From Streptomyces parvus (GTDB lineage: Bacteria > Actinomycetota > Actinomycetes > Streptomycetales > Streptomycetaceae): a DNA stretch of 64,000 nt. The notes under the pieces were generated by a model. The model did no database searches, had not been told where the DNA came from, and worked only from the letters and a program-made list of their open reading frames with translations. The stretch lies in assembly GCF_032121415.1 (NCBI RefSeq), contig NZ_CP135079.1:7068001-7132000 (forward strand). The letters are read 5' to 3'. Positions 1 through 9,099 of this stretch are shown piece after piece. Position 1 is the stretch's first letter. The number at the start of each line of letters is the position of its first letter. A program made the position numbers and the translations under genes.

Positions 1-3000
1 CCGGGGCGAAGAGCCGGACGGGGAAGTTCCACGAGAAGCGCAGGACCGCCTCGTCCTGCCAGCACAGCAGGCTCAGCCGGGTCGCGGCGGTGGCGGTGCC
101 GGCGGCGGTCGGCCGCACGCTCACCGGGCACCGTTCGTCGAGGGCGGCGGGGAAGCGCGAGAAGCTGAAGCCGGCCGGGCTGACCGTCCGGGGGCCGGGC
201 CCGGCCGGGTCCGTCGGCAGCAGCCGTGCCAGGTCCAGGCCGGTGAGGCCGGCGTGCCGCTCGCTCTCCAGCCAGATCCCCGCCAGCCGTTCGGCCAGGG
301 CCCCGACGGACTCGTCCGGGTCCGTCGAACACAGCAGGGGGAGGGTGTCGGCGAGCGGCCCCACGAGCCGGTCCAGGCCCGCCAGCCGGTCGTCGCGGCG
401 GGCGCGGGCGACGTTCACCGCGATCTCCCGCTGCCCGCTCCACCGGGCCAGACAGCGCACGTGCACGGCGAGCAGCAGATGGAAGAGGCTCACTCCCTGA
501 TCGGCGGCCCGCTTCTCCAACGCGGCGGTCAGCGCGGGGTCGAGACTGCTTTGACGTGTCGTCAGAGGAGCCGAGGGAAGGGCGCACGGATCACCGTCGT
601 ACGGCAGGGGGAGCGGCTCGCCACGGGAGGCCAGCCGGCGGGCCCAGTACCGTCGGTCGGCGGCGAGTTCGCGCACGCCGTCCGTGGAGGACCGCTGTTC
701 GGCGGCAGCGGCCGCGTACTGCCCGAAGTCGATGCCGAGCGCGGGCAGTGCCGGTGCGTCCCCGTGGGCGAAGGCGGTGTAGAGCGACCACAGCTCCCCG
801 GCGAGGACGTTGAGGCTGTATCCGTCCCCGGCCGCGTGGTGGATCACCAGCACCAGATGGGACAGCTCGGCGCTCTCCCGCGCGAGGACCGCCCGCAGGG
901 GAGGCTCGGCGGAGAGGTCGAACGGCCGGTTGCACAGGGCCGTTTCCAGCTCTTCGATACGACCGGGGAGCTCGCGGACCTCGTACCAGGTGGACAGGGC
1001 GGAGGGCGGCGCGACGTACTGCACCGGTGACGCGGAACCGATCCCGTCCTCGGTGCCGGCGGTGTTCTCGATGCGGATCCGCAGCATGGTGTGCCGGTCG
1101 GAGAGCGCGGAGAGCGCCCGCCCCAACAGCCGGATGTCCAGGGGGCCGCGGACGGTCTGGCGGACATATCCGTGAGCCGGGACGTCCGGGTGGAGCCTGC
1201 TGCTGGTGTGCAGGGCCAGTTGGACGGGGGTGAGCGGGAAGGGGGACCCGTCCGGGACGGGGTCCGGCGTACGCGGGAGGGCTGCGGAGACGAGGGCGGC
1301 TGTGCTGTCGAGGTGCGCGGCCAGTTCGGCGACGGTCCGGTACTCGAAGAAGAGAGTTGCGGGCAGGGTCGTGCCCAGCTCCCGTTCGAGCTGCCTGACG
1401 AGGTCGACGGCGGCGAGCGAGTCGAGGCCGAGGGCGAGAAACGGTTCGTCGTCCGGAACCTCGGTGGCGGGCAGTCGCAGCGCCGAGGCCAGCAGGCGCC
1501 GAAGCAACGCGGCCGTGCTGATGTCGGTGTCCCCGGCCGACGTACGGCCCGAAGCCGCCGCACCCGGTCCTGATCCCGTTCCCGTGACTTCCGTTGTCGT
1601 GGTCGGGGGCTCCGGGGATTTCGGGGCCACGGGCGGCGGGGGCGGCGTCGGATCGGCGAGCAGCAGCTGTGCCGCGTCGACGCCGCACGCGGTACGGAGC
1701 GCCGCCAGTGCGGGAGCGAGAGCAACGGGCCGCCCCCCGGCGCTCCGTACGGTGGTGGAACCCGCTCCCGTCCCGGATACGAGCGCCGCCGCCATGCCCG
1801 TACCGGCCAGGGCGGCGAGGTTCACGGACTGCCAGGGCCTGCCCGCGTGCCGTTCCGAGGCGGCGAACGCGTCGAGGAAGGCGTTGGCAGCGGCGTAGTC
1901 GCCCAGGGCGCCCGCCAGTCCGGGCAGCACGGCACTCACGGAGGAGAAGGCGACGCGGATCGCCGGGTCGATTCCGTGCCGGTGCAGGGCCAGCGAGAGG
2001 AGCAGGGTGCCCCGGGTCTTGGCGGCCAGGGCGTCCGCCGTCTCCTGCGGGCGCCTGTTCCGCAGGGTGCCGGGTCGTACGACACCTGCGGCGTGGAAGA
2101 GGGCGTCGATGCGGGGCAGGTCGGCGAGGAGCACGTCGACATCCCGCTCCACCGCGACGTCGGCCACGCGGTAGTGGACGGTGGCGCCCAGTGTACGGAG
2201 TTCGTCGGCCAGCCCCTCGGGAAGCCCGGGGGAGCGCCCGGTGAGAATGAGGGTGGGCCGGCCCCGGCCCGCGAGGTCCCGGGCGAGTGCGGCGCCGATT
2301 CCGCCGCCGCCCCCGGTGATGAGGAAGGTGCCGTCGGGCGGCAGCGGGGACGGCGTCGCCCCGGCCGGTGCTGATGGGTCGGTTGCCGACGGTACGAAAC
2401 GGCGGGTGAGCCGTCGTCCCGCGCGCCAGGCGACGACGGTCGTGCTGCCCGGGGCACCACCGGACCCCAGCTCGGCCAGCACGGCCGTCAGACGCTGGGA
2501 CGGGGTGTCCAGCGAGCAGAGGTCGAGGGCGGTGGCCGCAGCGCGCGGAGTCTCCTGCGGCAGCGCCAGCAGGAGGCCGCCGAGGACGGCATGGGCGGGC
2601 CGTGGCCTTTCCCGTACGGTGCCCGTGGCATACACGTCCTCGGTCACCACCAGGAGCCGGTCCGCGTGCGTCTCGTCGAACCGTGCGAGGGCCTCGCCGA
2701 AGGCGGCCGACGCGGCATCGTGGACCCGGCCGAGGGCGTCGCCGGTGTCCTGGACGGGGGCAGGCCCGGCCACCAGGACCACGGCATCCGGACGCCCGTC
2801 GTCACCCGCTTCGTACCGACGTACACCGGCGGCGGAGAGTTGCGAGGCGAGCCGGTCGACGGACGCGGGGTGGGGCCCGGTCAGCAGCACCGAACGCACG
2901 GACCCCGCCGCTTCCGCTCCGGGTAGGGCGTCCTCCTCCCACAGGACCCGGTGCAGGAGGGGACGCGCGGGCGGATCGGCCCAGTAGCGGCGGCGCTGGA

Positions 3001-6000
3001 AGGGGTAGGTGGGCAGGGGGACGCGGTGGTGGCCCGCGTCGAGCGCGGTCCGGTCCAGCGGCATCCCGAGCGACCAGAGCCGGCCGACGGTCTCCAGAAG
3101 GTCTCCGCGCCCGCTGTGCCGGTCGTCGGGCAGGGGCGCGTCAGCCGCTCGGTCGGCGGAACGCCCCGCCAGCGCGCACACCACCGTGACGCCGCCGCCG
3201 GACTCACCCGGCGCGTACGCCCTTGTGGCCGCGCGGACCGAACCCGACAACGTCGCCCCGTGGCCGACCTCCACGAAGGTGTCGTACCCCTCCCGGGCCA
3301 GACGTTCCGCGGCCGCCCCGAACAGCACCGGGCGCTCGGCGTGGTCGCGCAGGTACTCCGGATCGAGGACCGGTTGCCACGCGGCGGTGACCGTGCTCAT
3401 GAGGGGCACGGACGGGGCTCGCGGAGTCAGCGCACGGGCCGCGTCGGCGAGTCGGTCGGCCACCGGCCGCATCAGGGGTGAGTGGAAGGCCCGCGAGACC
3501 CGCAGCCGGCGCGTGGGGACGCCCTGGGCTTCGAGGTCCAGGGCGGCGCGTTCCACGGCGGAGACGGTCCCGGACAGGACCTGGAGTCCGGGACCGTTGT
3601 ACGCGGCCACGGTGAGGCTTCCGCCGGACTCCGCCATCGCGGCTGCGACGGCCTCCTCACCCCCGCGAACGGCGAGCATGGCGCCGGGAGCGGTGAACAC
3701 GCCCATGAGACGGCCGCGTTCGGCCGCGAAGCGCACCGCCTCCCGGAGCGTCAGCACCCCGCTGACACAGGCGGCGGTGATCTCCCCGACGCTGTGCCCG
3801 ACGACCGCTTCGGGCTCCACACCCCAGGTGCGCAGTTGGCGGGCGAGCGCCACCCCGGAGGCGACGAGGAGCGGCTGGGCCACCTCGGTCATGGCCTGGG
3901 CGGCCGGATCCACCTCCGGGTCCAGCCCCCAGTCCAGCAGGGGCCGCCCGCAGACAGGGCCGAGGAGCGCGGACGCCTCGTCGAACGTCTCCCGGAACAC
4001 CGACGCCGTCCGGTACAGCGCCCGGTCCTGGCCGGGGGACTGGGCCCCCTGCCCGGGAAACAGGAAGACGACACGCGGCCGGGAACGGACGACGTTCGCG
4101 GCGGGCACGCGGGTCGCGGCTGTTCCGGCGCGTCCGCCCGCCCCGCCGGTCCCTCCGGCGAGATCGGCGAGCCGTTCCCGTAGATCACCGTCGGCGACGA
4201 CGGCGAGCCGGTGGGGCCCCTCGTCCCGGGACGTGCTCGCGGTCCGGCAGACGTCGCCCTCGCGCACGCGCGGACGGCTTTCCAGATGCGTGGTGAGCCG
4301 GTCCACCGCGTCCCGGAGCGCACCCGCACTCCGCGCCGAGATGGTCAGCAGATGAGGCCCCTCGACAGGGACTTCCCGCGCGGAACCCGGCGACGACGAG
4401 GCCGGGCCGGCCGACGGCGGCGGGGTCGGGGCCTGTTCGAGCACGGCATGGGCGTTGGTGCCGCCGAAGCCGAACGCGTTGATCCCCGCGACGAGGGGCC
4501 CGGCGGACGTCCAGTCCCGAGCCTCGGTGACCACGCAGAAGCCCGCAGGAGCAAGGCCCGCGGCGGGCGGGGTGTGGTGCAGCGACGGCGGCAGCCGACG
4601 GTGGCCCAGAGCCAGGACGACCTTCACCAGCGCAGGGAGCGCGGCGGCGTTCAGTAGATGCCCGATGTTCGTCTTCACCGAGCCGAGCAACCGCGGCTCG
4701 CCGCCGGGCCGTACGGGAAACGCGTGGGCCAGCGACCGCAACTCGATCGGGTCGCCGACGGCTGTGCCCGTCCCGTGGGCCTCCACATAGGTCACCGCTG
4801 CGGGATCGAGGCCCGCCGCCTCGTACGCCCGGGTGATGACCTCGCGCTGCCGCAGCGGATTGGGCGCCATGAGGCTCATCGACCGGCCGTCGTTGTTGAC
4901 GGCCGTCCCCCGGACCACCGCGAGCACCTCGCCGTCCGCGAGCCGGGCCGCGTCGAGACGGGTGAGGACGATCGCCGCCCCGCCCTCACCGGGGACAAAG
5001 CCGTCCGCGTCGGCGCTGAAGGCGCGGCTGCGCCCGGTGGGGGACAGGGCCTGCGCCGCTTCCAGGAGCCGGTGCGGGGTCGAGGTGAGGTGGAGGTTGA
5101 CCCCGCCGACGACGGCGAGGTCGCACTCGCCGTCCAGCAGGCTGCGCCGGGCCAGATGCAGAGCCACCAGCCCCGACGAACAGGCGGTGTCCACGGCGAG
5201 TGCGGGACCGTCGAGGTCGAGGCTCTGCGAGACGCGGGCGGCGATCAGGGAGGGCAGATTGCCGGTGAGCGCGGTCGGCGGGGGAGAGCCGTCGGCCGAA
5301 GCCCGGTCCAGGACCTCGCGGTAGCCGCTGTCGCCGACCGCCGCGAACACACCGACCCGGCGACCGCGCCGACGGGGCCCCGCGTATCCGGCGCGTTCGA
5401 GTGCCTCGTGCGCGAGTTCCAGAAAGAGCCGCGCCTGCGGGTCGATCGCGCGAGCTTCGTCCTCGCCGATACCGAAGTAGTCGGCGTCGAAGGCGGCCGG
5501 GTCCTTGAGGAGCCCCGCCCAGCGCTGCCGGGGAGCGGCCTGACGGCCGCGGGCGTCGTCGTCCCAACGCCCGTACGGTACGGGGGTGATGGCGTCACGT
5601 CCGTCGATGAGCAGGTTCCAGAAGTCCTCGGGGGTGTCGGCGCCGGGGAACCGGCACGCCATCCCGATGACCGCTGCGACGACTTCCCCGCGTTCCGGGG
5701 CTTCCCCGGCCTCGGGGGCGGACGCCGCGGGTCCGGGCGCCACCCTCAGCAGGTGGCCGGCGAGGGCGGCCACCGTGCCGTGGTCGCGGATGACCGCCGG
5801 AGGCAGCGTCACCCCGAAGGCGTCCTCCAACGCCACCAGGACCTCCATCGCCTTGAGCGACGTCCCCCCGAGGCTCCCGAACGACTCATCCACACCGATC
5901 GACCCGGTGGGCCGGTCCAGCACGCGCGCCCACACCTCACGGACGGCCTCGACGGTTCGAGCCCGCGCCCGGGGCACCTCCGGGCGGGGCTCCGCGGACA

Positions 6001-7678
6001 GAGCACCGTCGCCGGCGCCCGTCGGCCGCCCACCCCCCGACAGCCGGCCCGTCGCGATCGCATCGGGCCCGAACACACCGGCCTCGAAACGCTCCCGCAA
6101 CCGTCGCCGCTGCAGCTTGCCGCTCGTCGTACGGGGGAACGCCCCCGGCGGCAGGGCCAGCACCCGCACATCGTCGTGCAACAGCGCCTCGCGCACCCGC
6201 GCCGCGACGCGTTCGAGCACGTCCGGCGCGTCGCGAGGGGGCCGCGCCCAGGGGACGAAAACCACGACGCGCTCCGCACCGGTGACCGGATCGGTCGAAC
6301 CGACCACCGCCGGGGCGCCGGAGGGCAGCCCGGGTGTCGCCGCCGCGACCTCTTCCAGGTCCGTGGCGTGGAAGGTGCGGCCGTTGAGGAACAGCACGTC
6401 CTTGTGCCGGCCCGTGACGCAGAGCCGGCCGTCCCGCAGGAACCCGAGATCACCGGTGCGCAGCCACCCCTCGGTGAACGTCTGCGAGCTCACGCCGGGA
6501 AGGCCGTGGTAGCCACGGGCCAGCTGGGGGCCGCAGACCATGATGTGCCCGACCCGCCGGTCCCCGAGGACATCGCCCTTGTCATCGACGATGCGCACGG
6601 CGCAGCCGGCCACCGGACGCCCGACGTCCATCAACTCGACCGCGTCTTCGCCCGGTTCGGCGTCCACCGCCACGCCACCGCTGAGCGACGCCCGGTCCAG
6701 GACCAGCGGCTCGGCCACTTCCCCCGGCGGCGGGAAGGTCACCGCGAGCGTCGCCTCCGCCAGGCCGTAGACGGGCTGGGCCGCCGCCGGATCCAGCCCC
6801 GCAGGCCGCGTCTTGGCAGCGAAGGCACGCCACACCGCGGGCGCGATCGGCTCCGCCCCGACCAGGAGCAGCCGCACGGCCGAGAGGTCCAGCCGGGCCA
6901 GGACGTCGTCGGGAACGCGCCGTACGGCCAGCGCCAAGGCGAAGTTGGCCGCCGAGAGCACCGTGGCCCGGTGCCGGGCCGCCACCTCGAACCACAGGCG
7001 GGGCCGCTTGGCGAACGACAGCGGACCGATCTTGACCTGCCGGGCCCGGGCGGCCAGCGGAGCGAGATGCGTACCGATGAGCCCCATGTCGTGGAAGTAC
7101 GGCATCCAGCTGACCAGCACGTCGTCGGCGTTCAGCGCCGAGGCGGCCCGTATCTGCTCCAGATTGGCCAGCACCGCACGATGCGTCACCTCCACCCCCT
7201 TGGGCGCACCGGTGCTTCCCGAGGAGAACTGCAGGAACGCCACGTCGTCGCGCCCGCCGGGTGCGGGTTTCCGCAGCACCGGCCCGGAGCGCAGGGCATC
7301 GAGGGCCAGGGCGCGTGCGCCGTCGGGAAGCTCATCGACCAGCGGCGCGGTCGAGGCGTCCACAACGAGGGGAGGCCGCCCCAGTCGCTCCCAGACCGGC
7401 AGGACCCGACGGGCGTCGGCGGCCAGCGGAACGGGAACGAGACCGGCCGCCACCGCGCCCCAGAACATCGGCTGGAAGTCCTCGCTGCGATCGGCGAGCA
7501 ACGGCACACAGGTCCCGGGCGCGACGCCCGCCTCCCGGAAGCCGCCGGCCACCCGCAGAGAATCGTCCAGAAGTTCGCGCAGCGTGACCGTCAGCTCGCT
7601 TCCGTCGCCACGGACATGCACGACGATCTGCCCGGGGGCTTCACGGACCGCGTCCAGCAGTACATCCAGCAGTGTCAT
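1..7678 (-). CDS. Hybrid FAAL-PKS-NRPS lipopeptide starter (3' end outside window)
   Basis: Predicted to load a fatty acid and begin a lipopeptide. 2559 residues are visible. Domain order: fatty acyl-AMP ligase (about 1-545; FSSGSTG near 155, HDMGLIG near 197), ACP (LGGTSL, Ser near 604), ketosynthase (DTACSSG Cys near 833, AHGTGT near 970, KTNIGHL near 1003), acyltransferase (GQGAQ near 1207, GHSVGE near 1295, AFHS near 1398, the malonyl-type signature), ketoreductase (GGGGGIG near 1790, Ser near 1913, Tyr of GDYAAAN near 1930), ACP (LGLDSL, Ser near 2086) and condensation domain (HHAAGDG near 2281) cut by the window edge. No DH, ER or aminotransferase lies in the module, so the inferred product is a 3-hydroxyacyl chain passed to an amino acid. 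Start: ATG at 7678 behind GGTGGAG, spacing 6. The frame stays open across the whole span. The rest of the NRPS must lie to the left. Confidence 0.93.
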   Translation of the reverse strand, partial: MTLLDVLLDAVREAPGQIVVHVRGDGSELTVTLRELLDDSLRVAGGFREAGVAPGTCVPLLADRSEDFQPMFWGAVAAGLVPVPLAADARRVLPVWERLGRPPLVVDASTAPLVDELPDGARALALDALRSGPVLRKPAPGGRDDVAFLQFSSGSTGAPKGVEVTHRAVLANLEQIRAASALNADDVLVSWMPYFHDMGLIGTHLAPLAARARQVKIGPLSFAKRPRLWFEVAARHRATVLSAANFALALAVRRVPDDVLARLDLSAVRLLLVGAEPIAPAVWRAFAAKTRPAGLDPAAAQPVYGLAEATLAVTFPPPGEVAEPLVLDRASLSGGVAVDAEPGEDAVELMDVGRPVAGCAVRIVDDKGDVLGDRRVGHIMVCGPQLARGYHGLPGVSSQTFTEGWLRTGDLGFLRDGRLCVTGRHKDVLFLNGRTFHATDLEEVAAATPGLPSGAPAVVGSTDPVTGAERVVVFVPWARPPRDAPDVLERVAARVREALLHDDVRVLALPPGAFPRTTSGKLQRRRLRERFEAGVFGPDAIATGRLSGGGRPTGAGDGALSAEPRPEVPRARARTVEAVREVWARVLDRPTGSIGVDESFGSLGGTSLKAMEVLVALEDAFGVTLPPAVIRDHGTVAALAGHLLRVAPGPAASAPEAGEAPERGEVVAAVIGMACRFPGADTPEDFWNLLIDGRDAITPVPYGRWDDDARGRQAAPRQRWAGLLKDPAAFDADYFGIGEDEARAIDPQARLFLELAHEALERAGYAGPRRRGRRVGVFAAVGDSGYREVLDRASADGSPPPTALTGNLPSLIAARVSQSLDLDGPALAVDTACSSGLVALHLARRSLLDGECDLAVVGGVNLHLTSTPHRLLEAAQALSPTGRSRAFSADADGFVPGEGGAAIVLTRLDAARLADGEVLAVVRGTAVNNDGRSMSLMAPNPLRQREVITRAYEAAGLDPAAVTYVEAHGTGTAVGDPIELRSLAHAFPVRPGGEPRLLGSVKTNIGHLLNAAALPALVKVVLALGHRRLPPSLHHTPPAAGLAPAGFCVVTEARDWTSAGPLVAGINAFGFGGTNAHAVLEQAPTPPPSAGPASSSPGSAREVPVEGPHLLTISARSAGALRDAVDRLTTHLESRPRVREGDVCRTASTSRDEGPHRLAVVADGDLRERLADLAGGTGGAGGRAGTAATRVPAANVVRSRPRVVFLFPGQGAQSPGQDRALYRTASVFRETFDEASALLGPVCGRPLLDWGLDPEVDPAAQAMTEVAQPLLVASGVALARQLRTWGVEPEAVVGHSVGEITAACVSGVLTLREAVRFAAERGRLMGVFTAPGAMLAVRGGEEAVAAAMAESGGSLTVAAYNGPGLQVLSGTVSAVERAALDLEAQGVPTRRLRVSRAFHSPLMRPVADRLADAARALTPRAPSVPLMSTVTAAWQPVLDPEYLRDHAERPVLFGAAAERLAREGYDTFVEVGHGATLSGSVRAATRAYAPGESGGGVTVVCALAGRSADRAADAPLPDDRHSGRGDLLETVGRLWSLGMPLDRTALDAGHHRVPLPTYPFQRRRYWADPPARPLLHRVLWEEDALPGAEAAGSVRSVLLTGPHPASVDRLASQLSAAGVRRYEAGDDGRPDAVVLVAGPAPVQDTGDALGRVHDAASAAFGEALARFDETHADRLLVVTEDVYATGTVRERPRPAHAVLGGLLLALPQETPRAAATALDLCSLDTPSQRLTAVLAELGSGGAPGSTTVVAWRAGRRLTRRFVPSATDPSAPAGATPSPLPPDGTFLITGGGGGIGAALARDLAGRGRPTLILTGRSPGLPEGLADELRTLGATVHYRVADVAVERDVDVLLADLPRIDALFHAAGVVRPGTLRNRRPQETADALAAKTRGTLLLSLALHRHGIDPAIRVAFSSVSAVLPGLAGALGDYAAANAFLDAFAASERHAGRPWQSVNLAALAGTGMAAALVSGTGAGSTTVRSAGGRPVALAPALAALRTACGVDAAQLLLADPTPPPPPVAPKSPEPPTTTTEVTGTGSGPGAAASGRTSAGDTDISTAALLRRLLASALRLPATEVPDDEPFLALGLDSLAAVDLVRQLERELGTTLPATLFFEYRTVAELAAHLDSTAALVSAALPRTPDPVPDGSPFPLTPVQLALHTSSRLHPDVPAHGYVRQTVRGPLDIRLLGRALSALSDRHTMLRIRIENTAGTEDGIGSASPVQYVAPPSALSTWYEVRELPGRIEELETALCNRPFDLSAEPPLRAVLARESAELSHLVLVIHHAAGDGYSLNVLAGELWSLYTAFAHGDAPALPALGIDFGQYAAAAAEQRSSTDGVRELAADRRYWARRLASRGEPLPLPYDGDPCALPSAPLTTRQSSLDPALTAALEKRAADQGVSLFHLLLAVHVRCLARWSGQREIAVNVARARRDDRLAGLDRLVGPLADTLPLLCSTDPDESVGALAERLAGIWLESERHAGLTGLDLARLLPTDPAGPGPRTVSPAGFSFSRFPAALDERCPVSVRPTAAGTATAATRLSLLCWQDEAVLRFSWNFPVRLFAP

Positions 7679-7915
7679 GTGGTGCTCCACCGGTCGATCG
7701 ATCCGTTCTGCGCGAGTTTCCGGAGTTCCCGGATGTTCTCCGAAGAATGATCTTAAAAACGCGTGGGCCGGGCGGAATCAACCGTCGGGAGGAGAACGCG
7801 TGCACCCTGGGACCGACAGGGCGGGGGAGTTCGGGCCGCGGGCCGGACCCGGGGCCGCCGGCGTACCGTGGCCCGGCCCCCGGCGGCCTCGCACCCCGCA
7901 GGCCGGGAGAGCGAT

Positions 7916-7946
7916 CTGCCCGGCCGGTCATGGGCCGGCCGGGCAG
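7916..7946 (-). terminator. Hairpin downstream of the ABM gene
   Basis: Perfect 12-bp inverted repeat (CTGCCCGGCCGG-type arms at 7916-7927 and 7935-7946) with a 7-nt loop, 25 nt past the stop of the ABM gene and before the large synthase gene. No clear T-run, as usual for high-GC terminators. The rest of 7679-7970 is the leader of the synthase gene and holds no other feature I can support. Confidence 0.6.
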
Positions 7947-7970
7947 GGTCGTACATCGGTGCGCGCTCGC

Positions 7971-8300
7971 CTACGCGCCGGTCGGCGCCGCCTGCTGCAC
8001 GACCTCGAAGGACCACACCGTGGACCCGCTCGCCGCCGGCTTGGGGCGTTCGCCGCCGGAGGCGTCGCCGCCCTGGTGGGCCGCCTTCATCGGACCCTCC
8101 ATCCACGCCTGGAAGGAGGCCTCGTCACGCCAGCGCGTGTAGACGAGGTAGTCGTCCGTGCCCTCGACGGGCCGGAGCAGCTCGAACCATTCGAATCCGT
8201 CGGAGCTCTCGACGGCATGGGCGCGGGACGCGAAGCGCTTCTCCAGCGTCTCGCGCTGTTCCTGGGGGACGGTCAGCACATTGATCTTGACTACGCTCAT
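7971..8300 (-). CDS. ABM-domain (antibiotic biosynthesis monooxygenase-like) protein
   Basis: 109-residue protein with a single dimeric alpha/beta-barrel ABM domain. The N-terminal strand (KINVLTVP), the FEWFELLRPVEGTDDYLVYTRW-type core around residues 35-55 and the helix containing FQAWM follow the family pattern. Such proteins include small cofactor-free monooxygenases and heme-degrading HmoA-like enzymes, and the sequence does not decide between these. Start: ATG at 8300 after GGATGG. It lies on the same strand as the large synthase, 293 bp upstream, but a hairpin separates them, so a shared operon is doubtful. A perfect 14-bp palindrome lies 19 nt upstream of the start and may be its operator. 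Confidence 0.82.
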   Translation of the reverse strand: MSVVKINVLTVPQEQRETLEKRFASRAHAVESSDGFEWFELLRPVEGTDDYLVYTRWRDEASFQAWMEGPMKAAHQGGDASGGERPKPAASGSTVWSFEVVQQAAPTGA

Positions 8301-8318
8301 GGCACCATCCTGCCGTAC

Positions 8319-8332
8319 GGGGTCCGGACCCC
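8319..8332. promoter_or_regulatory. 14-bp perfect palindrome upstream of the ABM gene
   Basis: GGGGTCCGGACCCC is fully self-complementary and sits between the ABM start (8300) and the 3' end of the kinase fragment (8339). It could be an operator for the ABM gene or a short terminator left from the kinase. The sequence does not decide. Confidence 0.35.
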
Positions 8333-8338
8333 GTCGCT

Positions 8339-8589
8339 TCAGGGGGAGGGAAGAGTTCGCGCCGGTCCCCCGTCCCCGCTCCCGGCGGCCGAGGGCAGTT
8401 CCACCGTGGCGCGCAGCCCGCCGCCGGTGCGCGGGGCGAGGACGAGCGTCCCGTCGTGTGCGCGAGCGACGGTCTCGACGATGGCCAGACCGAGGCCGAC
8501 CCCCGCGTGGTGGGTGCGCAGGCGCTCGGCGCCCCGCTGGAACGGTTCGGTGAGCGTCGGGACCAGCTCGGGGGAGAGGGGCACTCCGG
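8339..8589 (-). pseudogene. C-terminal fragment of a sensor histidine kinase
   Basis: About 82 residues match the end of a HATPase_c domain. The N-box-proximal segment LSPELVPTLTEPFQRG is followed by the G2-type motif GVGLGLAIVETVARAHDG and a GGGLRATVELP end, then a stop at 8339. There is no dimerisation domain, H box, transmembrane segment or response regulator neighbour, so the fragment cannot work as a kinase. The kinase-like reading ends abruptly near 8585-8590, exactly where another broken gene begins on the opposite strand. An intact copy of this CutS-like group would be roughly 350-500 residues. Real coding ancestry is likely; current expression is doubtful. Confidence 0.7.
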
Positions 8590-8886
8590 CTCATCGCCCG
8601 GCACGGCAACGCGACGGCCCCGGCGCTCCCTGTCTGCTTGGACGACGACGAGGCACGACCCGAGGCCGCCGGGCACCCGGCGCTGCCGCCGGCGGTCGTC
8701 ACCGATCTCGTGGCGGGGGCCGACCGGCGGTCGGCGGAAGCGGCCGCCGCCAACCCGTCGCTCCCGCACACGGTGATGACGGAACTTTTGCCTCCCCTGC
8801 CCGTACGCGGGGAGAGCCCGGGCGGCGGCATCGCGCCTCCCGCCGCACCCTGCCCTCCCCGAGCCCGGGACCGGCGTACGCGCTAG
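8590..8886 (+). pseudogene. C-terminal fragment of a leucine-rich-repeat-variant (LRV) protein
   Basis: The frame reads LIARHGN then HPALPPAVVTDLVA then ANPSLPHTVMTELL. These are three spaced repeats of the LRV type (short helical repeats of about 24 residues with a P-x-x-V/L core). The repeats have no N-terminal part and no ribosome-binding site; the reading starts at the junction with the kinase fragment and ends at the TAG at 8886, after a proline/arginine-rich tail. LRV proteins in actinomycetes are usually several hundred residues long and of unknown function. Taken as a remnant because both this gene and the kinase lost their 5' ends at the same point. Confidence 0.5.
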
Positions 8887-8894
8887 GCTGCTGA

Positions 8895-9012
8895 ATCGCC
8901 ACGGGGGAAGTCCGGTCGAAATCCGGCGCTGACCCGCAACGGTAGACGGACCCCCCCGGTCCGTGAGCCCGATCACCCGCGGCACAGAAGGCTCCTGACC
9001 ATTCGCCGTGGA
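8895..9012 (+). promoter_or_regulatory. Cobalamin riboswitch
   Basis: The conserved core is visible: GAAGTCCGGT, then GAAATCCGGCGCTGACCCGC running into CAACGGTA at about 8907-8944, the signature of the adenosylcobalamin aptamer. A closing stem can be drawn between CCACGG (8899-8904) and CCGTGG (9006-9011). It lies directly upstream of an FecCD/BtuC-type importer operon, so it most likely lowers importer expression when B12 is plentiful. Confidence 0.88.
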
Positions 9013-9099
9013 CTGCGAAACGGGCGCTGCGCGGGACGGCCGCCGTCCGGGGCCGCTCCTCCTTGCGCGACGCACGGCCCGAGGCGAAAGCGACCGGCC

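Noticed and set aside
4658..7750. A 1030-codon open frame on the plus strand
   Set aside because: It lies opposite the FAAL-ACP-KS part of the lipopeptide gene, shows no conserved motif and has the Arg/Gly/His-rich composition of a reverse-frame shadow in high-GC DNA.
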